From an uncultured Slackia sp. (lineage in GTDB: Bacteria > Actinomycetota > Coriobacteriia > Coriobacteriales > Eggerthellaceae), in the NCBI RefSeq assembly GCF_934630525.1, contig NZ_CAKTVX010000001.1:1-64000 (forward strand): a DNA stretch of 64,000 nt, read 5' to 3'. Shown in pieces: positions 10,976 through 20,557 of this stretch; the first letter of the stretch is position 1; the number at the start of each line of letters is the position of its first letter. The notes below the pieces were generated by a model. It searched no databases and was not told the DNA's origin. It saw nothing but the letters and a program-made list of their open reading frames with translations. The translations under genes and the position numbers were made by a program.

Positions 10976-11983
10976 GTGACGAACACCAATGACGCGCGAC
11001 GTCGCGATCCCCTCGAAGCGGGGGCTACGTCGCGGGTGACGCCGCCTGTGGGCCGCCATGCCGCCCATGCAGGCTCCAACGTCGCTCAATCCGCGGGCGC
11101 CACTTCGGCAAACCGCGCTGTGAGCCCCCAGGCAACTGGCGCGCTCCCCGCAATGAACAAACTTGCACCCGGCCACGCTGGCCGCGGTCACCATGCTCCC
11201 GCCCAGCCGGCCATTCGTTCCGACTTGTCGGCGGCGCTTCCTTCGCTTTCGCTTGAAGACGCGCAGCAGTCCCAGCCCATGGGTGCGCCTGTCATCACCT
11301 TCGATCATGTGACGAAGGTCTACCAGGCGCAGCCGAACAAGCCTTCGCTGCACGATATCTCCCTGCAAATCTATGCGGGCGAGTTCGTCTTCCTCGTTGG
11401 CCATTCGGGTTCGGGCAAGTCTACCTTCATCAAGCTCATTACCCGCGAGCTCAAGCCGTCGAGCGGCCATATTTATGTTGCCGATGAAGATCTTACGACC
11501 ATGCGCGACTGGCGCGTACCCTATCTTCGCCGCAACATTGGCTGCGTTTTCCAAGACTTCAAATTGCTGCCGAACAAAACCGTTTTCGAGAACGTTTCGT
11601 TCGCGCTCGAGGTTATCGGCAAGAGCCGCCACGTGATTAAGACTCAGGTCCCCGAGGTTTTGCGCCTGGTTGGCCTGCAAGATAAGCTTAACAAGCGTCC
11701 CGATCAGCTTTCTGGTGGCGAGCAGCAGCGTGTTTCCATTGCGCGCGCCATTGTGAATCGTCCGCCGCTTCTGGTGTGCGACGAGCCCACGGGCAACCTC
11801 GACCCGCAAACTTCGCGCGGCATTATGGATCTGCTCGAGCGCATTAATCGCACCGGTACCACGGTGCTCGTGGCAACGCACGACCGCGAAATGGTCGACA
11901 ACATGCGTCGTCGCGTTATCGCTCTCGACAACGGCCAGTTGACCCGCGACCAAGATAGGGGTGTGTACGGTTTCGATGTCTAG
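10976..11983 (+). CDS. ftsE: Cell division ATP-binding protein FtsE with an N-terminal extension
   Basis: ABC ATPase that with FtsX controls peptidoglycan hydrolysis at the septum. The canonical protein begins near residue 102 (APVITFDHVTKVYQA). Walker A (GHSGSGKST, about residue 141), signature LSGGEQQRVSIARA and Walker B LLVCDEPTGNLD are all present. The first 100 residues are an extra low-complexity stretch rich in Ala, Pro, Ser and His with no recognised domain, making 335 residues instead of the usual 220-230. The GTG start at 10976 has a cggagc ribosome site, and the extension keeps the same frame without interruption, though an internal start is possible. The gene overlaps ftsX by 8 bases. 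Confidence 0.93.
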   Translation: MTNTNDARRRDPLEAGATSRVTPPVGRHAAHAGSNVAQSAGATSANRAVSPQATGALPAMNKLAPGHAGRGHHAPAQPAIRSDLSAALPSLSLEDAQQSQPMGAPVITFDHVTKVYQAQPNKPSLHDISLQIYAGEFVFLVGHSGSGKSTFIKLITRELKPSSGHIYVADEDLTTMRDWRVPYLRRNIGCVFQDFKLLPNKTVFENVSFALEVIGKSRHVIKTQVPEVLRLVGLQDKLNKRPDQLSGGEQQRVSIARAIVNRPPLLVCDEPTGNLDPQTSRGIMDLLERINRTGTTVLVATHDREMVDNMRRRVIALDNGQLTRDQDRGVYGFDV

Positions 11984-12884
11984 TCTTTTCTACTTCTTCA
12001 AAGAATCGCTCACGGGCTTTACGCGAAACCTTTCCACGACGCTCGGTTCGATTATCACGATTTTCCTATCCCTGCTCATCATCGGCATTTTCCTTGTTGG
12101 CGGCCTTATCGTCGACAACACGGTGAAGTCGGTGGAAGACAAGGTTTCCATCACGGCGTATGTGTCTGACGATGCCGAACAATCCGACATCGATACGGTC
12201 ATGAAGGCCATCGAGAAGATGGACGGCGTGCAAAGCGTCAGCTTCACCACGAAAGACGAAGCCCTGCAGAACTTCAGCAATTCCATGAGCTCCAGCGAAA
12301 TCGTCGACCAGCTTGATGGCATGAATCCTCTGCCGGCTTCCATCGACGTTGAGCTCGCCGACCCGCAGATGGTTGAGGGCATCGCCTCTCAAATCGAGGG
12401 TAACTCCACGTTCGCGAAAATCGCCGACGAGGAAAACCCCGCCGACAGCATCAAGTATGGTCAGAGCAGCGTGAAACGCCTGTTCGAGCTCACGAACTAC
12501 ATTCGCTACATCGGCGTCGCGCTCGTTGCCCTGCTCATCTTCATTGCGCTGGTGTTCATCAACAACACCATCCGCTTGGCCATTTTGGCACGCCGCAAGG
12601 AAATCGCCATCATGCGTCTCGTGGGCGCGAGCAACGGCTTCATTCGCGGGCCTTTCCTTATGGAAGGCGCGATGCATGCCGTTATCGGTTCGGCCCTTGC
12701 CATTCTGACCATTGAAATGCTGCGCCGCTTCGCGCTGCCGCAGGTTTCGAACACCTTGGCATGGCTACCCATCGATTTGTCCATGACGTCGTATCTCATG
12801 ATCTACGCCGCGCTTATCGTCGCCGGCTTGGTCATTGCTGGTATTGGTTCGCTGTTCGCTATGCGACGCTACTTGAAGGTGTAA
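11976..12884 (+). CDS. ftsX: Cell division permease-like protein FtsX
   Basis: Membrane partner of FtsE. 302 residues from the ATG at 11976 inside the end of ftsE. It has the FtsX layout: a short cytoplasmic start (SSLFYFFKESLTGF), one membrane span, an extracellular domain of about 120 residues (VEDKVSITAYVSDDAEQ onward), then three spans. The conserved AILARRKEIAIMRLVGAS loop lies between spans 2 and 3. The extracellular loop normally binds a peptidoglycan hydrolase or its activator. The next gene, 9 bases downstream, encodes an exported S41-type protein, as ctpB follows ftsEX in Bacillus. Confidence 0.95.
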   Translation: MSSLFYFFKESLTGFTRNLSTTLGSIITIFLSLLIIGIFLVGGLIVDNTVKSVEDKVSITAYVSDDAEQSDIDTVMKAIEKMDGVQSVSFTTKDEALQNFSNSMSSSEIVDQLDGMNPLPASIDVELADPQMVEGIASQIEGNSTFAKIADEENPADSIKYGQSSVKRLFELTNYIRYIGVALVALLIFIALVFINNTIRLAILARRKEIAIMRLVGASNGFIRGPFLMEGAMHAVIGSALAILTIEMLRRFALPQVSNTLAWLPIDLSMTSYLMIYAALIVAGLVIAGIGSLFAMRRYLKV

Positions 12885-12893
12885 ATAGCCCCC

Positions 12894-14159
12894 ATGTCTA
12901 TGTCTGTGCGACACCGCAAAGGCCACATCGACGTAACGACCCGCAACGCGCGCATCATAAAGCAACTCGCTTTATGCATGTGCGCGGTTGCGCTTTTTTG
13001 CGCCGGTTTCGTCGTGCGCGGAAACCACGACCTTATGAGTCGTTTGGGAATTGAAGAGCCGGAAACGAAAGCCGCCGTCCAGGCGGCTTCGGCCGATTCT
13101 GGCGAGGTTGCCTCGCGTCTGAACGAGGTTGAAGGCATTTTGGCGAAATCGAGCCTCGATTCCTACGATACCGATGCCTGCACGTCTGCGGTTTTGGATT
13201 CGTTCCTGCAATCCACGAACGACACCTTCACGCGCTACTATTCCGCTGATCGCTATTCGACCTATGTCGACGTAACGGCGTCGGAGGATTATCCAGGCGT
13301 GGGCGTGTTCTTCTCGGAATACAACGGCCAAGCCTATGCGCTCGATGTGTTTGAGGGCTCTTCGGCGAGCGACGCGGGCGTTTTGCCGGGCGATTTCGTG
13401 GTGGCCATCGATGGCGATCGTTCGCAGGAATGGACGTCGACTGAAGTTATCAATGCCGTGCAGCGCGAGGCTGGCTCGACCGTCGTCATTACGTGGCGTC
13501 GGCCTACGTCCCTCGATGCTTCGGGCGGCGATGAATTCACCACGACGCTCGTGTGCACCGATTACACTGAGCCGAATGTGACTGCCCAGCTGCAGAACAA
13601 CGTCGGCTATATCAAACTGCGCCAGTTCACGCAGAACGCCGATTCGCTCGTGCGCCAGGCGATAGAAGAGCTCTCTTCGCAAGGGGCTCAGTCGTTCGTG
13701 CTCGATTTGCGCGATAACCCCGGTGGCTATTTGAACAAGGCGGTCGACGTGGCTTCGCTGTTCGTGAAGAGCGGCGTCGTGGTCGAAATCGACACGGTCG
13801 ACGCCCAAACTACCAAGCAAGTTTCGGGCAATGTGGCAACCGATGCGCCGGTCGTCGTTCTCGTGAACGGCAACACCGCAGGTTCCGCTGAGGTTCTCGC
13901 GGCTGCGTTGCGCGATTCGAACCGTGCGACGTTGGTGGGCGTCAATACCATGGGCCGCGGTTCTGTGCAGGTTACTAAGCCGCTTTCGTTCGGCGGCGCG
14001 TTGCGCTATACCGCCGCGCGTTACAAGAGCCCTTCGGGGTATACGATCGATGGCGTGGGCGTGTCGCCTGACGTAGTGATTTCCTTGCGCGAGGGATCGT
14101 CGGTCGACAATCAGAAGGAAATCGCCATCGAGACGGCTGGCTCGCTCGTTGTCGACTAG
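12894..14159 (+). CDS. S41 (C-terminal processing peptidase) family exported protein, catalytic residues altered
   Basis: 421 residues with one N-terminal membrane anchor (about 23-44), a PDZ domain (about 126-222, YPGVGVFFSEYNG through VVITWRRP) and an S41 domain (SFVLDLRDNPGGYLNKAVD). In active CtpA/Prc enzymes the Ser lies in a T/S-A-S-A-S/A-E motif and the Lys in a GKG motif. Here the aligned stretches read TAGSAEV and MGRGSVQ: Gly stands at the usual Ser position with a Ser one residue later (residue 331), and Arg 355 replaces the Lys. It may be inactive or work differently. It directly follows ftsEX, so a role in regulated cell-wall hydrolysis is plausible. Confidence 0.88.
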   Translation: MSMSVRHRKGHIDVTTRNARIIKQLALCMCAVALFCAGFVVRGNHDLMSRLGIEEPETKAAVQAASADSGEVASRLNEVEGILAKSSLDSYDTDACTSAVLDSFLQSTNDTFTRYYSADRYSTYVDVTASEDYPGVGVFFSEYNGQAYALDVFEGSSASDAGVLPGDFVVAIDGDRSQEWTSTEVINAVQREAGSTVVITWRRPTSLDASGGDEFTTTLVCTDYTEPNVTAQLQNNVGYIKLRQFTQNADSLVRQAIEELSSQGAQSFVLDLRDNPGGYLNKAVDVASLFVKSGVVVEIDTVDAQTTKQVSGNVATDAPVVVLVNGNTAGSAEVLAAALRDSNRATLVGVNTMGRGSVQVTKPLSFGGALRYTAARYKSPSGYTIDGVGVSPDVVISLREGSSVDNQKEIAIETAGSLVVD

Positions 14160-14191
14160 GACAGGCGCTGTATTTACATATGATTGCCTCC

Positions 14192-14236
14192 AAGCCGAGG
14201 TTGCGACGTTGTTCGTGACCTCGGTTTGTTGTTTCG
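14192..14236 (+). terminator. Intrinsic terminator after the ftsEX operon
   Basis: Stem ccgaggt / acctcgg (14195-14201 with 14218-14224) is followed by the T-rich tttgttgttt. The remaining bases to 14443 hold no recognisable gene. Confidence 0.65.
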
Positions 14237-14443
14237 TTGCGTAGGTTTGCCTTTGGCGGGGCTCATGCCTCCTCGGCGCTTCATGGGTTTTTGCGGTTAC
14301 GGTTCGCTTTCGACTCTTCCTTCTTGCTGAGTTCTATGCGAAAGTAATCTCGTTTTTGCTTATGCCTCGACAAACTGCGAGCTTCGGTGGGCTTCGCAGC
14401 TGCTTCTTTTACTCATATTCCATTTGACCTATGAAGGGATGCT

Positions 14444-16600
14444 ATGTCTCGTTCACGTACAAGAAAAAGCTCTGCCCGCCGCACCCCGCGCATTTTGCCG
14501 CAAGGCGTTTTGAAGATGTCGGGCGCTGGATACGGTTTTGTGCAGACTTCCGAAGGGGAGTTCTTTATTCCCGCCTCTAAAACGGCTGACGCTTTCGATG
14601 GCGATGTGGTGGAGGTCGCTTGCATTCACGATGGCGAACGCGAGGGTGGCTTTGAAGATAGGCTTCGTGGGCGCGTGGTTCGCGTGGTTGGCCGCGCTCA
14701 CGAAACGGTTGTCGGGCGATATGAAATCGCCGAACCCTTTGGGGTCGTTGTTCCTGAAGACCCCCGCATCAAGCATGACATCTTCACCTTGCGCAGCGAT
14801 GCTCCCCATGTGAAAGATGGCGACATCGTGCGCGTGCGCATGACCTCGTTCCCGTCGCGGCGAGAGCCCGCGCAGGGCGTGGTCGAGGAAGTGCTTGGGC
14901 ACGAAGGCCAGCCTGGGGCCGATGTCGAGCTCATTATTGCTCGCCATAAGCTGGCAACATCGTTTTCGGCAACATCGCTTGCCGAAGTTGAAGGCGCTGA
15001 CGTCGATGCCGACGCCGCTTTCAACAGCGGACGCTATGTCGATTTGAGAAGCGAGCTCGCGTTCACGGTCGACCCCGATGATGCGAAAGATTTCGACGAT
15101 GCCGTAAGCGCGGCGTGCGTTTGGCTCGATGGCCCCGCAACGCTTCGCAGTGCCCATAGGGCGCTTGCCGCCAAGAAGGAGGGCAGCTCCGGGCTGGGCA
15201 TTGCCTGCGCGGCAGACGATGCTTCTTCGGCTGCAGGCGCGCGGTTCTTCATTCTGGGCGTCCATATTGCCGATGTATCGCACTACGTTCCTTGGAATTC
15301 TCAGGTCGACTTCGAGGCTCGCGAACGCGCGACGAGCGTGTATTTGGTCGATCGCGTGCTGCCCATGCTTCCCGAGACGCTTTCGAACGATGTGTGCTCG
15401 CTGCGGCCACATGAAGAACGCCGCGCGATGAGCGTCGAGATGCTCATCGATGAAAAGGGCTTTGTTCGGGACACGCGAATAACCCCGTCGGTCATCAAGT
15501 CGAAAGCGCGGCTCACGTATGGCGCCGTGCAAGTTTCCATTGACGCTTTGCAGGCTGGCGATTTTCAGGCGGCGGTTGCGGCCCTGCGGCCTATGGCTGG
15601 CACGTTTGCCGAAGACATCGCGCAATCGATTGGCGTTCTGCATGAAATCGCTCAGGCACTCCACGCCAATCGCGTGCGTCGTGGAGGCATGGATTTCGAG
15701 AGTGAAGAGGCCAAGGTTCGCTTAAACGATGAAGGCGTGCCCGTCAGCGTGGCTATTCGTCGCAAAACCGATGCGACGGCACTTGTCGAGGAGGCCATGA
15801 TCGCCGCCAATGAGGCGGTTGCTCGATATTTGCGCGATGCGGGAATTCCGTCGATTTTTCGCGTGCATGAGCCGCCTTCGTCGGGCGATTTGGCAGAACT
15901 CGTGCCAATACTTCAGGAATTTGGCTACGACAGGCACGTATCGCTTGCGAATTTCAAGGCGGGCGATCCGTTCGCCATCCAGCAGGTGCTCTCGTTCGCG
16001 CGTGGGCGCAGCGAGGAATTCCTCGTGTCGTCGCTTGTGGTGCGCGCAATGAAGCGCGCGGTGTACGTTGATTCGTGCGAGGGGCACTTCGGGCTCGCGA
16101 GCACGGCATACACGCACTTCACGAGCCCCATTCGCCGCTATCCCGACCTTATGGTGCATCGCATGCTGAAAGTGGCGCTTTTCGGCCGCACGGGTGAGAC
16201 CTCGGGTTTGGAATCGGCCCTGGCGCGCATTGCCGACCATGCATCGACCGCGGAACGCACCGCCGAAGAAGCCGCGCGCGAATCTCAGGAGCTCAAGCTG
16301 TTCGAGCTGCTCGAGCAGCGCATTGGCGATGAGGTCGATGGCATGATTTCGGGCGTTATGGCCCAGGGCTTCTTCGTGCGCCTGGCCGATACGTGCGAAG
16401 GCTTCGTTTCGCTGCGCGATACGGGGGAATACTTTGTGCTCGATGCGGCGCGACGCGTGCTGTTCGGTTCCGATTCGGGCGTGGTCTATCGCTTGGGCAC
16501 GAAGGTGCGCGTGCGCATTTCGTCGGTGTACCCCTATGCTCGCCGCGCCGACTTCGACCTTGTGCGCCGCATCGGCCCCAGGCTCGTCGCCCGAAAGTAA
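14444..16600 (+). CDS. rnr: Ribonuclease R (RNB-family 3'-5' exoribonuclease)
   Basis: Degrades structured RNA and takes part in RNA turnover and tmRNA-linked quality control. 718 residues. A basic start (SRSRTRKSSARR) is followed by cold-shock-type OB folds (about 20-170). The RNB catalytic domain begins near 205 with the Asp-rich metal site DPDDAKDFDDAVS and contains SHYVP and SPIRRYPDLMVHR. A C-terminal S1 domain starts near 629 (GDEVDGMISGVMAQGFFVRL). Between DDAVSAACVWL and FFILGVHIADVSHYV there is an insertion of about 35 residues (near 228-264) not usual in the family. smpB and ssrA, functional partners in other bacteria, lie about 3.5-5 kb downstream. Confidence 0.95.
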   Translation: MSRSRTRKSSARRTPRILPQGVLKMSGAGYGFVQTSEGEFFIPASKTADAFDGDVVEVACIHDGEREGGFEDRLRGRVVRVVGRAHETVVGRYEIAEPFGVVVPEDPRIKHDIFTLRSDAPHVKDGDIVRVRMTSFPSRREPAQGVVEEVLGHEGQPGADVELIIARHKLATSFSATSLAEVEGADVDADAAFNSGRYVDLRSELAFTVDPDDAKDFDDAVSAACVWLDGPATLRSAHRALAAKKEGSSGLGIACAADDASSAAGARFFILGVHIADVSHYVPWNSQVDFEARERATSVYLVDRVLPMLPETLSNDVCSLRPHEERRAMSVEMLIDEKGFVRDTRITPSVIKSKARLTYGAVQVSIDALQAGDFQAAVAALRPMAGTFAEDIAQSIGVLHEIAQALHANRVRRGGMDFESEEAKVRLNDEGVPVSVAIRRKTDATALVEEAMIAANEAVARYLRDAGIPSIFRVHEPPSSGDLAELVPILQEFGYDRHVSLANFKAGDPFAIQQVLSFARGRSEEFLVSSLVVRAMKRAVYVDSCEGHFGLASTAYTHFTSPIRRYPDLMVHRMLKVALFGRTGETSGLESALARIADHASTAERTAEEAARESQELKLFELLEQRIGDEVDGMISGVMAQGFFVRLADTCEGFVSLRDTGEYFVLDAARRVLFGSDSGVVYRLGTKVRVRISSVYPYARRADFDLVRRIGPRLVARK

Positions 16601-16681
16601 TGCGCTGTTTCTGGCGCGCCTTTTCTCTTCGCGGCGTCGCGGTATACTCAAGGTTCGCAATACCGTAGGGAAGGGGCCATC

Positions 16682-19600
16682 GTGCTTTCTGAGGAATCGC
16701 TTTCTCATATGTGCGCGCCGCGCGTTTTGCATCGCGGGCGCTCGATTGCTGCAGGCGGGCGCTCGGTGTACGATCGCCGCGTGCGCTACGATGGCGAGTC
16801 GACCATCATCAACGCGGTCGTGGCTTCCCAAACGAGCTCAACCGAAGGCTATCGCGTTATGGTCGAGCTCAACGAGGGCGCCGATTTCGTCGAAGATTAC
16901 TCCTGTACGTGTCCGGCGGCGTTTCAGTACGACGGCATGTGCAAGCATGCCGTGGCGCTCGCGCTCGATTACGCAGCTCGTTCCGATAGCTATGCGGGCT
17001 TTCGCCGCGATCGTTCTGCAGTATCTTCCGACTGCATCGCCGCGTTCATGGAGCGCGCCGAACGCCTCGAGCGTGACGACACGCCCGATGGAAGCGTCGA
17101 TGTGCTGTGCGATTTCACCGTGGAATACGGCGAATGGTCCATGGGGCTGCGCGTGGCGACCGACGATGCGACGTACATCGTAAAGAACATCTCCGATTTT
17201 TGCCGCCGCCTCGATGAGGGCACGTTTTTCGAGTATGGAAAGAAGCTCGCATTCACCCACGTGCCTTCGCGTTTCACGGAGCGCGGTCGCGCGATAGTCC
17301 AGCTCGTCGCGGGCATTGTCGATGCCCAGCGCCGTACGGCACCGCTTTCCTCGTGGCGATACGCTGCTCCGAGCATTGGCCGTACCATGTCCCTTTCCGA
17401 AAGCGATATGGTCGATGTGCTTTCAGCCCTGGCGGGCGAGACATTTTCCATCAAAGGCGCCGATGGCATTGCGCCGAGCGTGGCGCGCGTGCGTGTGGTC
17501 GATGCCGACCCTGAAATCGCGCTTGCGGTTCGGCCTTCGTCGCGAGGCGGCTTTACCGTTGAGCGCGGCAGCCGCATTTGGCTTGCGGGCCGCGGCTCGA
17601 AACTTTTCGTGTGGCTTGGCGGCAGTGAATTCTATCGATGCTCGAACGACTTCATGAAGTGCGCCGATTTTCTGCGCGGCGTTTACGGAAGCGAGGAAAA
17701 CCGCCCCTTTGTAGCCGAGCGCGACATGCCGCTTTTTTGCGCGACGGCGTTGCCTGCGATTGAGAAGCGTTTGCGCGTCGACCTTCCTTCCGATATCGAT
17801 AAATACCGCCCTGTCACGTGCTCGCTCGAGTTCTTTTTCGACAAAGACAAAACGAGCGTGACTATGCGCGCCCAGGCTGTGTATGGCGCGATTCGTTACG
17901 ATTTGGTGGGCGAACTCACCGATCGCCCCGAGCCCGTGGACGTGCCTCTTCCCGTGCGCGATGTGAAGCGCGAAGCGAAGGCTCGCTGTCTTGCCGCGCG
18001 TTATTTCGGGGCAGGCGCATCGCTCGCGCTTTCCGACGGAGATGCGGTGGGCGCGCTGCTTTTCGGCGGCCTTGTGGAATTCCGCGAGGCGGGCACGGTG
18101 TTCACCACGCCCGCGTTCGATCGTCTTATTCGCGATGTGAAGCCGCGCGTTACCATGGGCGTATCGCTTTCGGGCAACTTGATTAACCTTGTGGTCGATG
18201 CGGGTGATTTGCCGGCGTCGGAGCTTTCGGCACTGCTTTCGAGCTATCGACGCCGCAAGCGCTACCACCGCTTGCGTTCGGGCGCGTTCATCGATTTGAA
18301 GGAAGCCGATCTTTCTCAACTCGATCGCCTCGCGGGCGATTTGGGCCTTACGGCGCGCGAGCTTGCGAGCGGGAAGGCACTTTTGCCGGCATATCGCGCA
18401 TTCTATTTGAACGAAGAAGCGAACCTTGAGCGTGACCGAAGCTTTCAGGAATATATCGATCACTTCAAGGCCGTGAACGAGGCCGATTATGCTGTGCCGC
18501 CAACGCTTGCAGGGGTGCTCAGGCCGTATCAGGAGTCGGGCTTCCGTTGGCTTTCGGCGCGCTGCGATGCCAATTTCGGGGGCGTTTTGGCCGATGAGAT
18601 GGGCTTAGGCAAGTCGCTGCAGCTCATTTCCCTTCTTTTGGCCCGCCATGCCAAGCGGCAGCCGTATCCGAGCCTTATCGTGTGCCCGGCGTCGCTTGTG
18701 TACAACTGGACGGCCGAGTTCGAGCGATTCGCGCCCGAGCTTTCCGTGGTCGCCGTGGCGGGTGGCGCGCAAGAGCGCCGGGCTGCGCGCCTCGAGGCAT
18801 TCGGCGGCCATCGACGCGTTGACGTGCTGGTCACCTCATATGACCTGCTTCGTATCGATATCGACGATTGGTCGAGCCGCCGCCTGTTCATATGTGCGCT
18901 CGACGAGGCACAATATATCAAAAACCCCGCGGCGCTCACGACGCGCGCGGTGAAAAGCCTTGAAGCCGACCACAAGTTCGCGCTCACGGGCACGCCTATG
19001 GAAAACCGTCTTTCGGAGCTGTGGAGCATTTTCGACTTCCTTATGCCCGGGTTGCTGGGACCTTATGCGCGCTTCCGCGAGCGCTTCGAGTCTCCCATCG
19101 TGGGCGGCGACGACGCGGTGGCTCGCCGGCTGCAGGCCATCGTCGCCCCCTTCATGCTGCGCCGCTTGAAGGCCGACGTGCTCACCGATTTGCCTGATAA
19201 GCTCGAATCGGTGGTGTATGCGAACATGGATATCGAGCAGAGGAAACTCTACGACGCGCACGAGCAGCGCCTTCGCGAAGAGCTTACCGAGCAGCGCATG
19301 TTCCGCAAAGAACGCGAAGCGGCCCGCGCTGCGGGAAAGCCTGTGTCAACCGTCGAGGTGCTCGCCGAAATCACGCGCTTGCGCCAGTTGTGCTGCGACC
19401 CGCGTTTGGTGTATGAAGATTACCGTGGGCCTTCCGCCAAACTCGACGCGATTGTCGATTTGGTTTCGTCCGCCGTGGAGGGCGGGGAAAAGACGCTCGT
19501 GTTCTCGCAATTCACGAGTTTCCTTGAGCTGATTGCCGAGCGGCTGCGCAAGGCGGGCATCGCACATTATTCCATCACGGGCGCTACGCCGAAGAAAGAA

Positions 19601-19945
19601 CGCGTGCGGCTCGTCGATGCGTTCAATGAAGACGACACCCCTGCGTTTCTCGTTTCTCTGAAGGCGGGCGGCACGGGTTTGAATCTTACGGGCGCGTCGG
19701 TCGTGATTCATGCCGATCCGTGGTGGAACGCCGCGGCGCAAAGCCAGGCGACCGACCGCGCGCACCGCATTGGACAAACGCGCGTGGTGAGCGTCGAAAA
19801 GGTTGTGGCGAAAAACACGATCGAGGAGCGCATCGTGCGTCTGCAACAAACGAAAAGCGAACTCGCCGACCAAGTTGTGGGCGCGGGCGGAATTTCACTC
19901 GCATCGCTCGATGCCGACGATTTGTACGAGTTGTTGCAGGGGTAG
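16682..19945 (+). CDS. SWIM zinc-finger SNF2-family helicase
   Basis: 1,087 residues from a GTG start. The N-terminal SWIM finger is at about 76-90 (CTCPAAFQYDGMCKHAVALAL). A long middle region resembles the bacterial SNF2-associated domain. The SNF2 ATPase starts near 620 (LRPYQESGFRWL), with Walker A ADEMGLGKSLQ near 634, the DEAQ box near 741 and TGTPMENRLSELWSIFDF. The helicase C domain (VFSQFTSFLELIAERL, then SLKAGGTGLNLTGA and DRAHRIGQ) completes it. These are dsDNA translocases; bacterial members are linked to transcription or repair, and the substrate here is unknown. A TATACT -10 box lies about 30 bases before the start. Confidence 0.93.
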   Translation: MLSEESLSHMCAPRVLHRGRSIAAGGRSVYDRRVRYDGESTIINAVVASQTSSTEGYRVMVELNEGADFVEDYSCTCPAAFQYDGMCKHAVALALDYAARSDSYAGFRRDRSAVSSDCIAAFMERAERLERDDTPDGSVDVLCDFTVEYGEWSMGLRVATDDATYIVKNISDFCRRLDEGTFFEYGKKLAFTHVPSRFTERGRAIVQLVAGIVDAQRRTAPLSSWRYAAPSIGRTMSLSESDMVDVLSALAGETFSIKGADGIAPSVARVRVVDADPEIALAVRPSSRGGFTVERGSRIWLAGRGSKLFVWLGGSEFYRCSNDFMKCADFLRGVYGSEENRPFVAERDMPLFCATALPAIEKRLRVDLPSDIDKYRPVTCSLEFFFDKDKTSVTMRAQAVYGAIRYDLVGELTDRPEPVDVPLPVRDVKREAKARCLAARYFGAGASLALSDGDAVGALLFGGLVEFREAGTVFTTPAFDRLIRDVKPRVTMGVSLSGNLINLVVDAGDLPASELSALLSSYRRRKRYHRLRSGAFIDLKEADLSQLDRLAGDLGLTARELASGKALLPAYRAFYLNEEANLERDRSFQEYIDHFKAVNEADYAVPPTLAGVLRPYQESGFRWLSARCDANFGGVLADEMGLGKSLQLISLLLARHAKRQPYPSLIVCPASLVYNWTAEFERFAPELSVVAVAGGAQERRAARLEAFGGHRRVDVLVTSYDLLRIDIDDWSSRRLFICALDEAQYIKNPAALTTRAVKSLEADHKFALTGTPMENRLSELWSIFDFLMPGLLGPYARFRERFESPIVGGDDAVARRLQAIVAPFMLRRLKADVLTDLPDKLESVVYANMDIEQRKLYDAHEQRLREELTEQRMFRKEREAARAAGKPVSTVEVLAEITRLRQLCCDPRLVYEDYRGPSAKLDAIVDLVSSAVEGGEKTLVFSQFTSFLELIAERLRKAGIAHYSITGATPKKERVRLVDAFNEDDTPAFLVSLKAGGTGLNLTGASVVIHADPWWNAAAQSQATDRAHRIGQTRVVSVEKVVAKNTIEERIVRLQQTKSELADQVVGAGGISLASLDADDLYELLQG

Positions 19946-19969
19946 GGGCGGTTTCCTTAATCTGCATGA

Positions 19970-19998
19970 CACTCCATGAGCGCATCGAACGGTATAAT
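19970..19998 (+). promoter_or_regulatory. Putative smpB promoter
   Basis: A perfect TATAAT -10 box lies at 19993-19998, about 55 bases before the smpB start. The matching -35 region is weak (cactcc at 17 bases, or TGACAC further upstream), so the call rests on the -10 box. Confidence 0.4.
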
Positions 19999-20051
19999 GG
20001 CGCGAGCTGCCGCGTTTTTCGGCGGCGTGAAGCACGAATGAGAGGTGGCGC

Positions 20052-20516
20052 GTGGCGCGCGAAAAGAAGCAAATCGCGAAAAACCGCAAGGCTTTCCACG
20101 ATTACGAAATAATTGAAACGTTTGAGGCGGGCATCGCGCTCACGGGCACCGAGGTGTGCTCGCTGCGCGAGAACAACTGCCAGCTTACTGACTGCTTCGT
20201 GCTCATTCGCAAGGGCGAGGCGTGGCTCAACGGGCTGCATATCTCGCCGTATTCGCATGGCAATTTGAACAATCCCGACCCCGACCGCAAGCGCAAGCTG
20301 CTGCTTCATCGCAAGCAGATTCGCTATTTGGAGCAGAAAACGCGCGAGGCGGGACTGGCAATTGTTCCTATTGGAATTTACTTCTCGACAAACGGCTTGG
20401 TGAAGCTTGAAATCGCGCTTGCCCGTGGCAAGAAGCTGCACGATAAGCGCCAGGCGATGGCGGAACGCGATTCCAAACGCGAAATCGCTCGCGCGTTGAA
20501 AATGCGTTCTCGTTAA
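20052..20516 (+). CDS. smpB: SsrA-binding protein SmpB
   Basis: Binds tmRNA and brings it to stalled ribosomes. 154 residues from a GTG start with a gagaggtgg ribosome site. Family blocks are complete: NRKAFHDYEIIETFEAGI, LTGTEVCSLRENNCQL, RKLLLHRKQIRYLEQKT, PIGIYFSTNGLVKLEIALARGKK and the basic tail (KLHDKRQAMAERDSKREI). Its partner ssrA is 0.9 kb downstream with one small gene between them. Confidence 0.97.
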   Translation: MAREKKQIAKNRKAFHDYEIIETFEAGIALTGTEVCSLRENNCQLTDCFVLIRKGEAWLNGLHISPYSHGNLNNPDPDRKRKLLLHRKQIRYLEQKTREAGLAIVPIGIYFSTNGLVKLEIALARGKKLHDKRQAMAERDSKREIARALKMRSR

Positions 20517-20557
20517 TTGGCAAGGTGCCCTGCGGGGCTTGAACAGGGGGTTCATAC

